Shown here: positions 53,123 through 61,294 of the stretch, piece after piece | Layout of the letters: each line of letters starts with the position of its first letter | Position numbering within the stretch: the first letter of the stretch is position 1 | Assembly (NCBI GenBank): GCA_030148225.1 | Contig: JASBTX010000036.1 | Coordinates: 1-62,784, forward strand | Length of the DNA: 62,784 bases | DNA from: Paracoccaceae bacterium | GTDB lineage: Bacteria > Pseudomonadota > Alphaproteobacteria > Rhodobacterales > Rhodobacteraceae | Reading direction: 5' to 3' | Made by a program: the position numbers and the translations under genes | Notes under the pieces: model-generated | The model's database searches: none | What the model was told of the DNA's origin: nothing | The model's input: the letters and a program-made list of their open reading frames with translations, nothing else

Positions 53123-53988
53123 CCTTGAGTGTTCAGCTTTTGCAGATCCCACCCACCGAGACGGTGATGAAGCGCGAGTTCTATCTCACGGGGGAGTCCT
53201 TCACGATTGGCCGTGATTTCGGGTCGGACATCTGCCTGCCGGATCTGGCCGAGACCATTGCGCCGACACATCTGGTCGTCAGCAAAACCCTGTCGGGGCT
53301 TTATGCAGTCAATGACACCAGCATCACCGGGGCCATCATGAATGGCCGACCCTTGCCGCCAAAACAACCGCAGCCGCTCCAGGATGGGGACGTCGTGAGC
53401 TTTGCAGGCTACAAGCTGCTGTTCGGCATCGTCGAATCCGCGCGTCAGGAGGACCCTGTACACGATTTTGTCGAAAGGAGATTCATTGTTGAAACGGATA
53501 TGTCCGATGATGCACCGCTGCTACCCGATCAGGAGATCGAAGAGGTTCTCCCGGAGCCTGACGCGGGGTTCTCGAGCAGCGGAATGGATCTGGATCCCGA
53601 TCTCATGTTCGACCCTTTCGCACAGGGCCCCGAGATGCGCGAACCACCCCGCTTCGAACCCCATTCTCACCCGGCGGCTGCCGAACCGGGCGAAGTTATG
53701 GAGATGACGCGCTATCCGACCGGGCCGGCGCTCCAGAACGTCCATCTGCGCACGACATTGTATCGAGAGCAGGTGTCCACGGCGATGGAGCGGGCGCTCG
53801 AGCGATTTCTTGACGAGCTGGATCCGGCTGTTCTGCAAGAGGATTACGATGAGTATATCCCGCGTCTTGTGAGCCGTCAGAAGCGATACTGGAAGATTCA
53901 TTCCCGGCAGTTTTCCAGGAAAAAGGCCAGCGGGGAGTTTCGACGCACCTTCCTGGCTCTGTTTGCAGAGGAGATGCGCAAGCTATGA
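53119..53988 (+). CDS. tagH: T6SS-associated FHA-domain protein (TagH/ImpI type)
   Basis: A 289-residue cytoplasmic protein. The N-terminal FHA domain (about residues 15-105) contains FTIGRDFGSDICLPD, the TH pair in APTHLVV and the loop NDTSITGAIMNGRPL, so phosphothreonine binding looks possible. An acidic linker leads to the T6SS-specific C-terminal domain (ALERFLDELDPAVLQ, SRQKRYWKIHSRQF). In related systems FHA proteins act with the kinase PpkA and phosphatase PppA; neither gene is seen in the window. Confidence 0.9.
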   Translation: MTLSVQLLQIPPTETVMKREFYLTGESFTIGRDFGSDICLPDLAETIAPTHLVVSKTLSGLYAVNDTSITGAIMNGRPLPPKQPQPLQDGDVVSFAGYKLLFGIVESARQEDPVHDFVERRFIVETDMSDDAPLLPDQEIEEVLPEPDAGFSSSGMDLDPDLMFDPFAQGPEMREPPRFEPHSHPAAAEPGEVMEMTRYPTGPALQNVHLRTTLYREQVSTAMERALERFLDELDPAVLQEDYDEYIPRLVSRQKRYWKIHSRQFSRKKASGEFRRTFLALFAEEMRKL

Positions 53989-54533
53989 AAGTTTTGCGAT
54001 ACACATGGTTGTTGGCCGGTGCGTTCCTGCTTGTTGCCTGTGCTCAGGAGCCAGAACCCCCGATGCCTGTCAACAAGACGCTGAGCGTGCAGGCCGGGCC
54101 CAATGTCAATCAATACAACAACGCGGCCAATCCGATCGTGGTGCGCCTGTACCAACTGAGTTCCCGCAGTGAATTCGAGGCGGCGAGTTTCTGGGACATC
54201 TTCAATGATACTGGACCAGACCTTGCGGGTGTCGTCCTCGACAAGCGCAGCCTTTCGCCGCTCTATCCGGGCGAAACCCGTCTCGTCGCCTTCGATCTGG
54301 AACCGGATGTGTTCTTTTTGGGCGCTTTCGCCGAGTTTGCAGATTTCAACACGCAGCAGTTTCGCGCGGCGGTGCCGATCGATGCTGAACGCCTCGACAA
54401 TGGTGTGACGATTTCGGTCACGTCGTCCGGCGTATCGATTCAGTTCCGCAATCCTGTAGATGAAACGGAAGACGCGGAAGAGACGCGGAAGGGATCTGGT
54501 CTGCTTGCCTGGCTCTTTGGAGGAGGCAAGTGA
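53985..54533 (+). CDS. tssJ: T6SS outer-membrane lipoprotein TssJ
   Basis: A 182-residue lipoprotein with lipobox LLVAC (Cys19). The mature beta-sandwich includes NQYNNAANPIVVRLYQLSSR and FWDIFNDTGPDLAGVVLDKR, typical of TssJ/VasD. It anchors the TssL-TssM membrane complex to the outer membrane. The acidic C-terminal tail is followed by a hydrophobic LLAWLFGGG end. It overlaps FHA and tssK genes by 1-4 bases. Confidence 0.93.
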   Translation: MKVLRYTWLLAGAFLLVACAQEPEPPMPVNKTLSVQAGPNVNQYNNAANPIVVRLYQLSSRSEFEAASFWDIFNDTGPDLAGVVLDKRSLSPLYPGETRLVAFDLEPDVFFLGAFAEFADFNTQQFRAAVPIDAERLDNGVTISVTSSGVSIQFRNPVDETEDAEETRKGSGLLAWLFGGGK

Positions 54534-55852
54534 TGTATGGCAGCATAGTCTGGTCAGAGGGCATGTTCATTGCCCCGCAACACTTCCAGCATTTCGACAT
54601 TGCGTTGCAGCGCTATGTCAACGAAGTGGCCCAGCTTGATCTGCGCGCGGGTGATTATGGTGTCAGTGAGCTGGAGCTGAACACCGACGCGCTCGCGATA
54701 GGCAAATTCGCGGTACGTGCGGCTGCGGGTATTCTGCCGGATCGTCTGTTCTTTCGGCTTGCCAGGGAGTTGGTCATCGACATCCCGGATGGGCTGGTGG
54801 ACGAGATCGTCCATATCGCTGTTCCGTTGGCAATCACCGGAGCATCCCAGTTCGGGGAAGACGGTGAAACAGCCCGGATGATCAAGACCCGCCGGGACCT
54901 GCGGGATCTGAATGATCCTGATAATGAACCTGTGGAGACCGAAATCGCGGATGTGGGGGCAAGCCTGCAGCTGGGCAGCGGCGATCTGTCCGGTTTTGCC
55001 ACCATTGCTGTGGCACGCATCCTGGAGAAAACGGCCGAGGGCAGGGTCATCCTCGATCGCGCGTTCATGCCTCAGGCCATTGACCTGCGTGCCTCACGCA
55101 TTCTGGCGGAGCGTTTGGAGGAGACCATTTCGCTGGCACGGGTGCGGGCTGCAAATGCTGCAGGGCGCGTGACCACGCAGACCGGCATGCGTAGCGAGGC
55201 GAGCCTGATGACCGAACGGCTCGAGCTTCAGGTCCTCAACCGATGGCTTCTGGTGTTGCAGAATGCACGGCATCTGGGGCGTGTGTCGCCCCGCGCCTTG
55301 TTCTGCCATCTCGCCAGCCTCTCGGTGGAGCTTGATGCCATTCTGGGCCAGGCCACACCCGAGACGTTGCTTTATGATCCGGCAAAGATGGCCGAAAGCT
55401 TCGAGGAGGTTCTGGGGCCCCTGCGCCGCAAGCTCACACTCGAAAAGCCGGCCAGCGTCATGGCGCTGTCGTGGAATACGGAACTGTTTGAGAAGCGCCG
55501 TCTCTTGCGCCTGATCATTCCGGCCAGGGTTCTGGCCGAGGAGCGGCGTCCAATTCTTGCGCTATCCGGACCCGATGGAGCAACGGCGCTAGCGCAACTT
55601 GGACCATTGGCGTGCAAGCTCGCGGGTTTGTCGGCAATGCCGGAGCTTGTTTCGCGAGGTTTGCCCGGCGTTGACCTCACGTTGCTTTCGGCAGCTCCAG
55701 CCGAATTGCGATCCCGTAGTGATGCGGCATTTTTCGCCATAAACACGAGCAGCGTGCATTGGCAGCGCTTCCTTAGCAAGCGCGAGGCGCTTGCTTTGCA
55801 TGTCGATGACCGAATCTCCGCAGTAGATGCAACCCTGTACATGCTGGGCTGA
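54533..55852 (+). CDS. tssK: T6SS baseplate-membrane connector TssK
   Basis: A 439-residue TssK/ImpJ/VasE protein. The start YGSIVWSEGMFIAPQHFQHFD is diagnostic; the shoulder domain, the central LNRWLLVLQNARHLGRVSPR helices and the C-terminal receptor-binding domain follow. It links the baseplate to TssL/TssM. ATG 54533 overlaps the tssJ stop; a GTG one codon earlier is possible. Confidence 0.94.
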   Translation: MYGSIVWSEGMFIAPQHFQHFDIALQRYVNEVAQLDLRAGDYGVSELELNTDALAIGKFAVRAAAGILPDRLFFRLARELVIDIPDGLVDEIVHIAVPLAITGASQFGEDGETARMIKTRRDLRDLNDPDNEPVETEIADVGASLQLGSGDLSGFATIAVARILEKTAEGRVILDRAFMPQAIDLRASRILAERLEETISLARVRAANAAGRVTTQTGMRSEASLMTERLELQVLNRWLLVLQNARHLGRVSPRALFCHLASLSVELDAILGQATPETLLYDPAKMAESFEEVLGPLRRKLTLEKPASVMALSWNTELFEKRRLLRLIIPARVLAEERRPILALSGPDGATALAQLGPLACKLAGLSAMPELVSRGLPGVDLTLLSAAPAELRSRSDAAFFAINTSSVHWQRFLSKREALALHVDDRISAVDATLYMLG

Positions 55853-55854
55853 AT

Positions 55855-56739
55855 ATGAACGGGCATTCCACAGACAGACCCAAACACAGCGACATGCCGG
55901 AAAGTGGGATCAGACAGCCTGCATCAGCCGGCATGAGCAGGCTTTCCCCCATCTCCACCACGGATCTGCAGAATCTGGACAGGGCGTTGCGGCATTATAC
56001 AGGGTCTGACAACATGCTGATCAATGCCTCTGCCGACCTGCTCGCGGTCTGTGGAGTGATGCGCCGCATGACACCAGGCGCAGAGCTCAACACGACCCGA
56101 ATGGAATTGTCACGCGCGATCATTGATCTGAAATACCGGGTCGTGAATCTCGACTACCCACCTTCGGTTGCCGAGAACCTGTGTCTGCTCTTTGCCATCA
56201 CGCTGGATGAATTTGTCATGCTGAGCGCATGGAGCCGCGAAAGAGGCTGGGAAAACCGCACCCTGGTTGCTGATCTGTTCGGGTTTCGCGATGGGGGAGA
56301 CCGTTTCTACAACATTGCCGAACGGGCTTTGATGCAGCCCAAGGCATTGCGCGAATTCCTGGAAATCCTCTATCTGTTCCTGAAGCTCGGCTATCGCGGG
56401 AAATACACGCGGGGGACCGAGAACGAGCGAGACCGGTTGGTCCATCGTATCGAAACCGCTCTGAGCCTTGTGCCGCATTCTGCGGATGTCAAACCTGCCG
56501 GGCGTAGCATTCGGGACACTAAAGCACCCAAGAGCCGGATCTCGACCTTGAACAAACTGTTTGCCGCAGTCACCGCAATTGCCGTGATGTCTCTGGGGAT
56601 CTGGGCAGCACGCAGCCAGATGGAACATCACATCTATACCACCTTTCAAGAGCGCCGCGCTCAGGCTGAGACCGAAAGCGCCGTCGATTTCATCTTCAGC
56701 AGCGAAAACGGGTCTCTTGTTGCCCGAGCCCGGCCATGA
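55855..56739 (+). CDS. tssL: T6SS inner-membrane protein TssL (DotU family)
   Basis: A 294-residue DotU/ImpK protein. The cytoplasmic hook domain covers about residues 40-210 (LCLLFAITLDEFVMLSAWSR, ALREFLEILYLFLKLGYRGK), followed by a single TM near residues 225-245 (LFAAVTAIAVMSLGIWAA) and a short periplasmic tail. There is no peptidoglycan-binding extension. It starts two bases after the tssK stop and overlaps tssM by 4 bases. Confidence 0.93.
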   Translation: MNGHSTDRPKHSDMPESGIRQPASAGMSRLSPISTTDLQNLDRALRHYTGSDNMLINASADLLAVCGVMRRMTPGAELNTTRMELSRAIIDLKYRVVNLDYPPSVAENLCLLFAITLDEFVMLSAWSRERGWENRTLVADLFGFRDGGDRFYNIAERALMQPKALREFLEILYLFLKLGYRGKYTRGTENERDRLVHRIETALSLVPHSADVKPAGRSIRDTKAPKSRISTLNKLFAAVTAIAVMSLGIWAARSQMEHHIYTTFQERRAQAETESAVDFIFSSENGSLVARARP

Positions 56740-59700
56740 AACCCGGCACTTGGCTGAAACCCATGATCGCGATCATCGCCACCCTGATGCTGGCGCAGCT
56801 TGCCTACCTGGCGGTGCGCTTTTTCAGTGGTGGGATGTTCTCGCTGCCATATCTTGTCTGGCTTGGCGCGGTGCTTCTGCTGTCACTGATCGGAACCTTC
56901 CTTGTGGTCCTCTATCGCAAACGCATCTGGGTCCATGATCCGGTAACGGTAGAATTGCGCGCGTTGCGCTTGGCTGCGGCCAAACAGTTTCGCCAGGCTC
57001 GAAGCCGAGCGCGCATCATCGATCGCAACCAGATGGGCGTACCGTGGTATTTCTTCCTCGCCATGGAGAAAGAGGCACGCTCTACCGTGATGGCCGAACT
57101 CGGGTATGTCGCGTTTGGTGACCAGCTGGTTCACAAGGGCTTGACCTTCACAACATGGACCTCGCCTACGGCGGTAGCGTATCGGATCGAAGTGGCTCCT
57201 GGGACGGACCTGTCCTTTGATCTGCTGAACATGGTGCTGCGGCATCTGATGCGGAACCGCCCGAGCCTCGCCGTCAACGGGGCATTTGTGGAATACGAGC
57301 TTGCGGGCTTGATGCGGACGGCAGCAACCGAGACCGGCAATACGTCCAATATCAACCGAATATTGAATGTGGCGACTGAGCATTTCGGCATTGATGTGCC
57401 TGTGCATGTGGCCCTTGTCGGGCTCGAGCATCTTCCTGATCTGGCTCGCGCAGCCATCCTGACCGATCATCTGGGCGCAGGGGTGATCTTTGGCGGGTTC
57501 CTGTCTTCGGAGGAGCCAAATCTGATGGCGCAGGTGGATCGGCTGTTCCAGGATTTGACCGAGAGCCTGACGGCAACCCAATTCGCTGCATTGCAAAAGC
57601 AGCTTTCACCTGATTTCTGTGCATCCTTGCTCAATGCGCCATTGCAGCTCGCCTTGCTGAAAGCGCAGTTGAAAGATCGCATGACAGGTTTGGCCCAACC
57701 CTTGCCGCCACGACGGGTGCCCCTGAACCTGCAAAGCATCGTCTTTGTCGGTGCGCGAGCGGGAATGCCTGCGGTTGATCCGCTTAGTCAGGTCTCGGGA
57801 CAACGGTTTTTCAACGGCACTCCGGCCCTGGCCCTCCAAGAGGCTGCTCCAGACAGTGTGACAACTGAAAATGCAGGTCTTCTGGCCACGGCCTATCACC
57901 GGGAGAGCTTTATTGCCGAGCCAAACCGACGCTATGCGCTGCAGGCAAGGCTGAGCGGCACGTTCTGGTCCGTGCTGTTGTCAGGGCTCGTCGGGATGTT
58001 TGGCCTGGCTGTGTGGGAAAACCATCGCAGCTATGAGCGTGCCAATGCAGCTGTCAACGCGGCCTTTGACGCATTCTATTCGAATGTGGGGAGCATCACA
58101 ACGGATGGTGATTTTCTCGTGGAGCGCGTTCTCATGCTCCAACCCATCCGCACAAGCCTCGGTGCTTATGACGTGCTGAATATCCAACATTATCGTCCGT
58201 TCTTGCCCAGATGGTCGATGCAGGAGATATATCAACGTCTGTATGAAGAAGAGCTCACGCAAGGATTGCAGGCCACACTGGTTGATTTCATCGAAAAGGA
58301 AACCTTTGGGTTCAATGATTTGGCCGACGGTGTTCAGCTGATCCGCCTGGCGTCAGTGGAAGCACAGTTCCATACGGATCAACAGCGCTACCAAGAAGAG
58401 CTCATCGAGTATTTCTCCAGTGGACTGGCTGAGCAGGGAGAGGTGTCGGGGGAGTTCCAAAAGCAGTTGCGCGCGACGCTTGAGGACCTTTTCGCGCTCA
58501 ATCGGCCACCAGAGCAACGCAATGACAGCCTGCGTGCCGTCGTGGCCAAGACCCTTTCAGGCTTGGATACGGCTGAGCTGCTCTATGCGTCCCTCATGCG
58601 CCGTAGCCCCTATGCGGAGAGGGTGGATTTGCGGCAATTGATTGGTCCGCGATTCTTCGAGGTCTTTGTGCCTCTCGAGGACCCCCAGATCTATCTCGTG
58701 CCGCGTGGCTACACCCGGGCCGGGTTCGACGCGCTGTTTGAAAACGGGAATATCCCAGAACTGTCAGACCTGTTGAACCGTTATGAAGACGTGATCGGCG
58801 CACTCGATAATGCCACAGAAAACGCCATCCTGCGCCGCGTGGCACAAAGCTATACGGCCGATTACATTTCCAGCTGGAGTGCTTTCATATCAGCCTTGCA
58901 GTTGCGAGACGCAGAAAGTTGGGGCGATGCGCAAATCCTGATGCAGTCGCTGACAAGCCCATCAGAGAATCCGGTCGACCGTCTTGTCCGCGCCCTTTCG
59001 GACAATACAGACATACGTGTCTATCTTGATGCTCCGGCGCCCGCTGCCACAACCGCTCCCGAACCAGTGGACGCCGGCCCGGTTCTTGCCCCTGCATCCG
59101 CCAGCGTCGAAGCAGCGGCTGGCTTCAATATTCGAACGGCGTTCCGCCCTTATCTCGATGCGCTGCGGAGCGACGGTGAGCAAAAAAGCCAGTTCGATCT
59201 TTTTCTCACCTATGCTCGTGACGTGACGCTCTGGTTGGAAGAGGCCGGCAGTGCCACCAATGGGGCAGGGCAGTTTCTCTTCGAGCATTTCCGGAATGCC
59301 GAGAGCGCCAACCCGCTAGCCGTTCTCAACGCGTTTGTGACTCGATCGGAACTGGAAATCATTCGGAATTTCGGGCGCAGCATCGCAGACACACTTGACG
59401 ACAGCGCCATGCAATTCGTCTACGAATTCATCGACGGGCAATGGCAGCGTCAGATCATTGCACCCCATGGGACCTCCCTGTCGATGGCCTTTCCCTTTGA
59501 TCCCTATAGCGATGTGGATTTTCCACTGACGGAATTTTCCGATCTTTTTGCACCTGGAGGCAAGCTGGCGATATTCGAGACAACCTATCTGTCACGGTTC
59601 AAGACAGAGGATGGCGTGTTCCTGCCCCAATCGACGTTCCTCCTGAGCGGAAACGCGGAACTCACGCAGGATGCAAAGGCTGCGTTTTCGCGCTTCAATC

Positions 59701-60155
59701 AGATCACCACCTCCATGTTCCGCGAGGATAAACCCTATCTTGAATTCTCGATCCGCACAGGGTTCATGTCGAACACCTTGAGCCAAGTGATGGTGTCTTC
59801 CGGGGTCACGTTGCACCAGTTTCGGCATGGTCCCATATTTTGGGACAAGCAGGTCTGGCCGGTGGCGGGGCTGCAGAACAGTGATCTGAACTTACGATTT
59901 TTCGCCCGCTCTCGCGCCGTGTTCGACGAGACATATAGAGGGCCTTGGTCCTGGTTCAGACTGGTTCAGGACGGGTCACCCTCTTTGAACCCGTCACTGG
60001 GTCTGGCGGAAGCCTCCTTTGCCGGGGATATCGGAAATGTGACCTTGCAATTTGATGCGCAGGTCCGATTCACGCCGTTTGCCCCCGGCTTCTTTTCGGA
60101 TATCCCAATTCCTGAGCGTCTGTTCGCTAGAGCAGGTGTGGCTGAGGGACAATGA
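56736..60155 (+). CDS. tssM: T6SS membrane-complex protein TssM (IcmF family), NTPase motif absent
   Basis: An 1139-residue IcmF/VasK protein. Two N-terminal TMs (about 8-30 and 37-60) precede a cytoplasmic domain, then TM3 near 410-430 (FWSVLLSGLVGMFGLAVW) and a large periplasmic part ending in the TssJ-binding region (WSWFRLVQDG...FAPGFFSDIPIPERLF). At the position where most TssM proteins have PWY...GPPGAGKT this one reads VPWYFFLAMEKEARSTVMAE, so Walker A is lost; the usual DTAGRY segment is also not found. It is thus a structural, probably non-NTPase TssM. It is the last gene of the operon. Confidence 0.93.
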   Translation: MKPGTWLKPMIAIIATLMLAQLAYLAVRFFSGGMFSLPYLVWLGAVLLLSLIGTFLVVLYRKRIWVHDPVTVELRALRLAAAKQFRQARSRARIIDRNQMGVPWYFFLAMEKEARSTVMAELGYVAFGDQLVHKGLTFTTWTSPTAVAYRIEVAPGTDLSFDLLNMVLRHLMRNRPSLAVNGAFVEYELAGLMRTAATETGNTSNINRILNVATEHFGIDVPVHVALVGLEHLPDLARAAILTDHLGAGVIFGGFLSSEEPNLMAQVDRLFQDLTESLTATQFAALQKQLSPDFCASLLNAPLQLALLKAQLKDRMTGLAQPLPPRRVPLNLQSIVFVGARAGMPAVDPLSQVSGQRFFNGTPALALQEAAPDSVTTENAGLLATAYHRESFIAEPNRRYALQARLSGTFWSVLLSGLVGMFGLAVWENHRSYERANAAVNAAFDAFYSNVGSITTDGDFLVERVLMLQPIRTSLGAYDVLNIQHYRPFLPRWSMQEIYQRLYEEELTQGLQATLVDFIEKETFGFNDLADGVQLIRLASVEAQFHTDQQRYQEELIEYFSSGLAEQGEVSGEFQKQLRATLEDLFALNRPPEQRNDSLRAVVAKTLSGLDTAELLYASLMRRSPYAERVDLRQLIGPRFFEVFVPLEDPQIYLVPRGYTRAGFDALFENGNIPELSDLLNRYEDVIGALDNATENAILRRVAQSYTADYISSWSAFISALQLRDAESWGDAQILMQSLTSPSENPVDRLVRALSDNTDIRVYLDAPAPAATTAPEPVDAGPVLAPASASVEAAAGFNIRTAFRPYLDALRSDGEQKSQFDLFLTYARDVTLWLEEAGSATNGAGQFLFEHFRNAESANPLAVLNAFVTRSELEIIRNFGRSIADTLDDSAMQFVYEFIDGQWQRQIIAPHGTSLSMAFPFDPYSDVDFPLTEFSDLFAPGGKLAIFETTYLSRFKTEDGVFLPQSTFLLSGNAELTQDAKAAFSRFNQITTSMFREDKPYLEFSIRTGFMSNTLSQVMVSSGVTLHQFRHGPIFWDKQVWPVAGLQNSDLNLRFFARSRAVFDETYRGPWSWFRLVQDGSPSLNPSLGLAEASFAGDIGNVTLQFDAQVRFTPFAPGFFSDIPIPERLFARAGVAEGQ

Positions 60156-60411
60156 ACCGTTCTGCGCTTGCATAGGAACTTAAATGACACCGCAGATTTG
60201 GCCGGAGCATGGCAAGCATCGGAACCTGCTGCCTTGGGCTTGTTTGCGAAAATCTGTTTTGCTCCAGAAGCGGTCGCGTTGCACATATCCTAAAATCATG
60301 CACCAACCTCCCCAAAACCTTTGAGCGTCACCTGAGGTAAAAATTATGCCCACCAAGTGATTATGTGCAGTTTGCTAAGGGAGGCACCAGAAAGTGCCGC
60401 AGCGCTGGTGA
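60156..60411. other. Short region between the T6SS operon and the IS21 element
   Basis: About 250 bases without a convincing gene. No clear terminator with T-tract follows tssM; a small hairpin GGCAC-CAGAAA-GTGCC lies near 60382. Genes that may once have followed tssM seem to be missing. Confidence 0.45.
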
Positions 60412-60526
60412 TGTCAACGGCGGAGTAAAATTAGGCCACGGGGCGGCGCAAAACTGGGCCACTTTGGGTTTGCGCGGGACGCGGGTGATGAGCGGCGGCC
60501 AGTCAGGTCCAAGTCTGGGCTTTGGA

Positions 60527-61294
60527 TCAGTTGATGTTTTCGCCGGGCTTGCGTGCGCGGCTTTGCGCGAGGCGATAGCTTTCGCCGTTCATCTCGAGGA
60601 TGTTGACGTGGTGGGTCAACCGGTCGAGGAGCGCGCCGGTCAGCCGCTCGGTGCCGAAGGTCTCGGTCCATTCATCGAAGGGCAGATTGCTGGTGATCAG
60701 CGTGGCACCCCGCTCGTAGCGCTGGGAGATCATCTCAAAAAGCAGCTCGGCGCCGGTCTTGGACAGGGGCACGAATCCGAGCTCGTCGATGATCAGCAGC
60801 TTCACGGCAGCCATCTGCTTCTGGACGCGCAGCAGCCGACGTTCGTCTCGCGCCTCCATCAGCTCGTTGACCAGCGCGGCGGCGGTGGTGAAGCTGACAG
60901 ACATGCCCTTCTGGCAGGCTGCCAGTCCCAAGCCCAGTGCAATGTGGGTTTTGCCGGTTCCGCTGGGCCCGAGGGCGATCACGTTCTCACGCCGGTCGAT
61001 CCATTCGCAACGCGCCAGTTCCAGCACCTGCATCTTGTTCAGCTTCGGGATCGCCTTGAAGTCGAAGCTGTCGAGGCTTTTGGTGGCCGGGAACTTCGCG
61101 GCCTTGATGCGGCGCTCGACCATCCGCCGCTCGCGGTCAATGAGTTCCAGTTCCACGAGGCGCGACAGGAACTGGACATGGTCCAGTCCTTCGGCGGCGC
61201 ATTGACGCGCAACCTTCTCGTGCTCCCGCAAGAATGTGGGCAGCTTCAGCGTCTTCAGATGGTGGGCAAGCAGGATCTTCGGGGCCTCGGTCAT
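60527..61294 (-). CDS. istB: IS21-family helper ATPase IstB
   Basis: A 255-residue AAA+ ATPase related to DnaC that prepares target DNA for IstA. Walker A GPSGTGKTHIALGLG lies near residue 110, Walker B LLIIDELGFVPLS near 170, and sensor region LITSNLPFDEWTETF near 200. It overlaps istA by 4 bases, as is standard in IS21. The protein appears intact. Confidence 0.95.
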   Translation of the reverse strand: MTEAPKILLAHHLKTLKLPTFLREHEKVARQCAAEGLDHVQFLSRLVELELIDRERRMVERRIKAAKFPATKSLDSFDFKAIPKLNKMQVLELARCEWIDRRENVIALGPSGTGKTHIALGLGLAACQKGMSVSFTTAAALVNELMEARDERRLLRVQKQMAAVKLLIIDELGFVPLSKTGAELLFEMISQRYERGATLITSNLPFDEWTETFGTERLTGALLDRLTHHVNILEMNGESYRLAQSRARKPGENIN

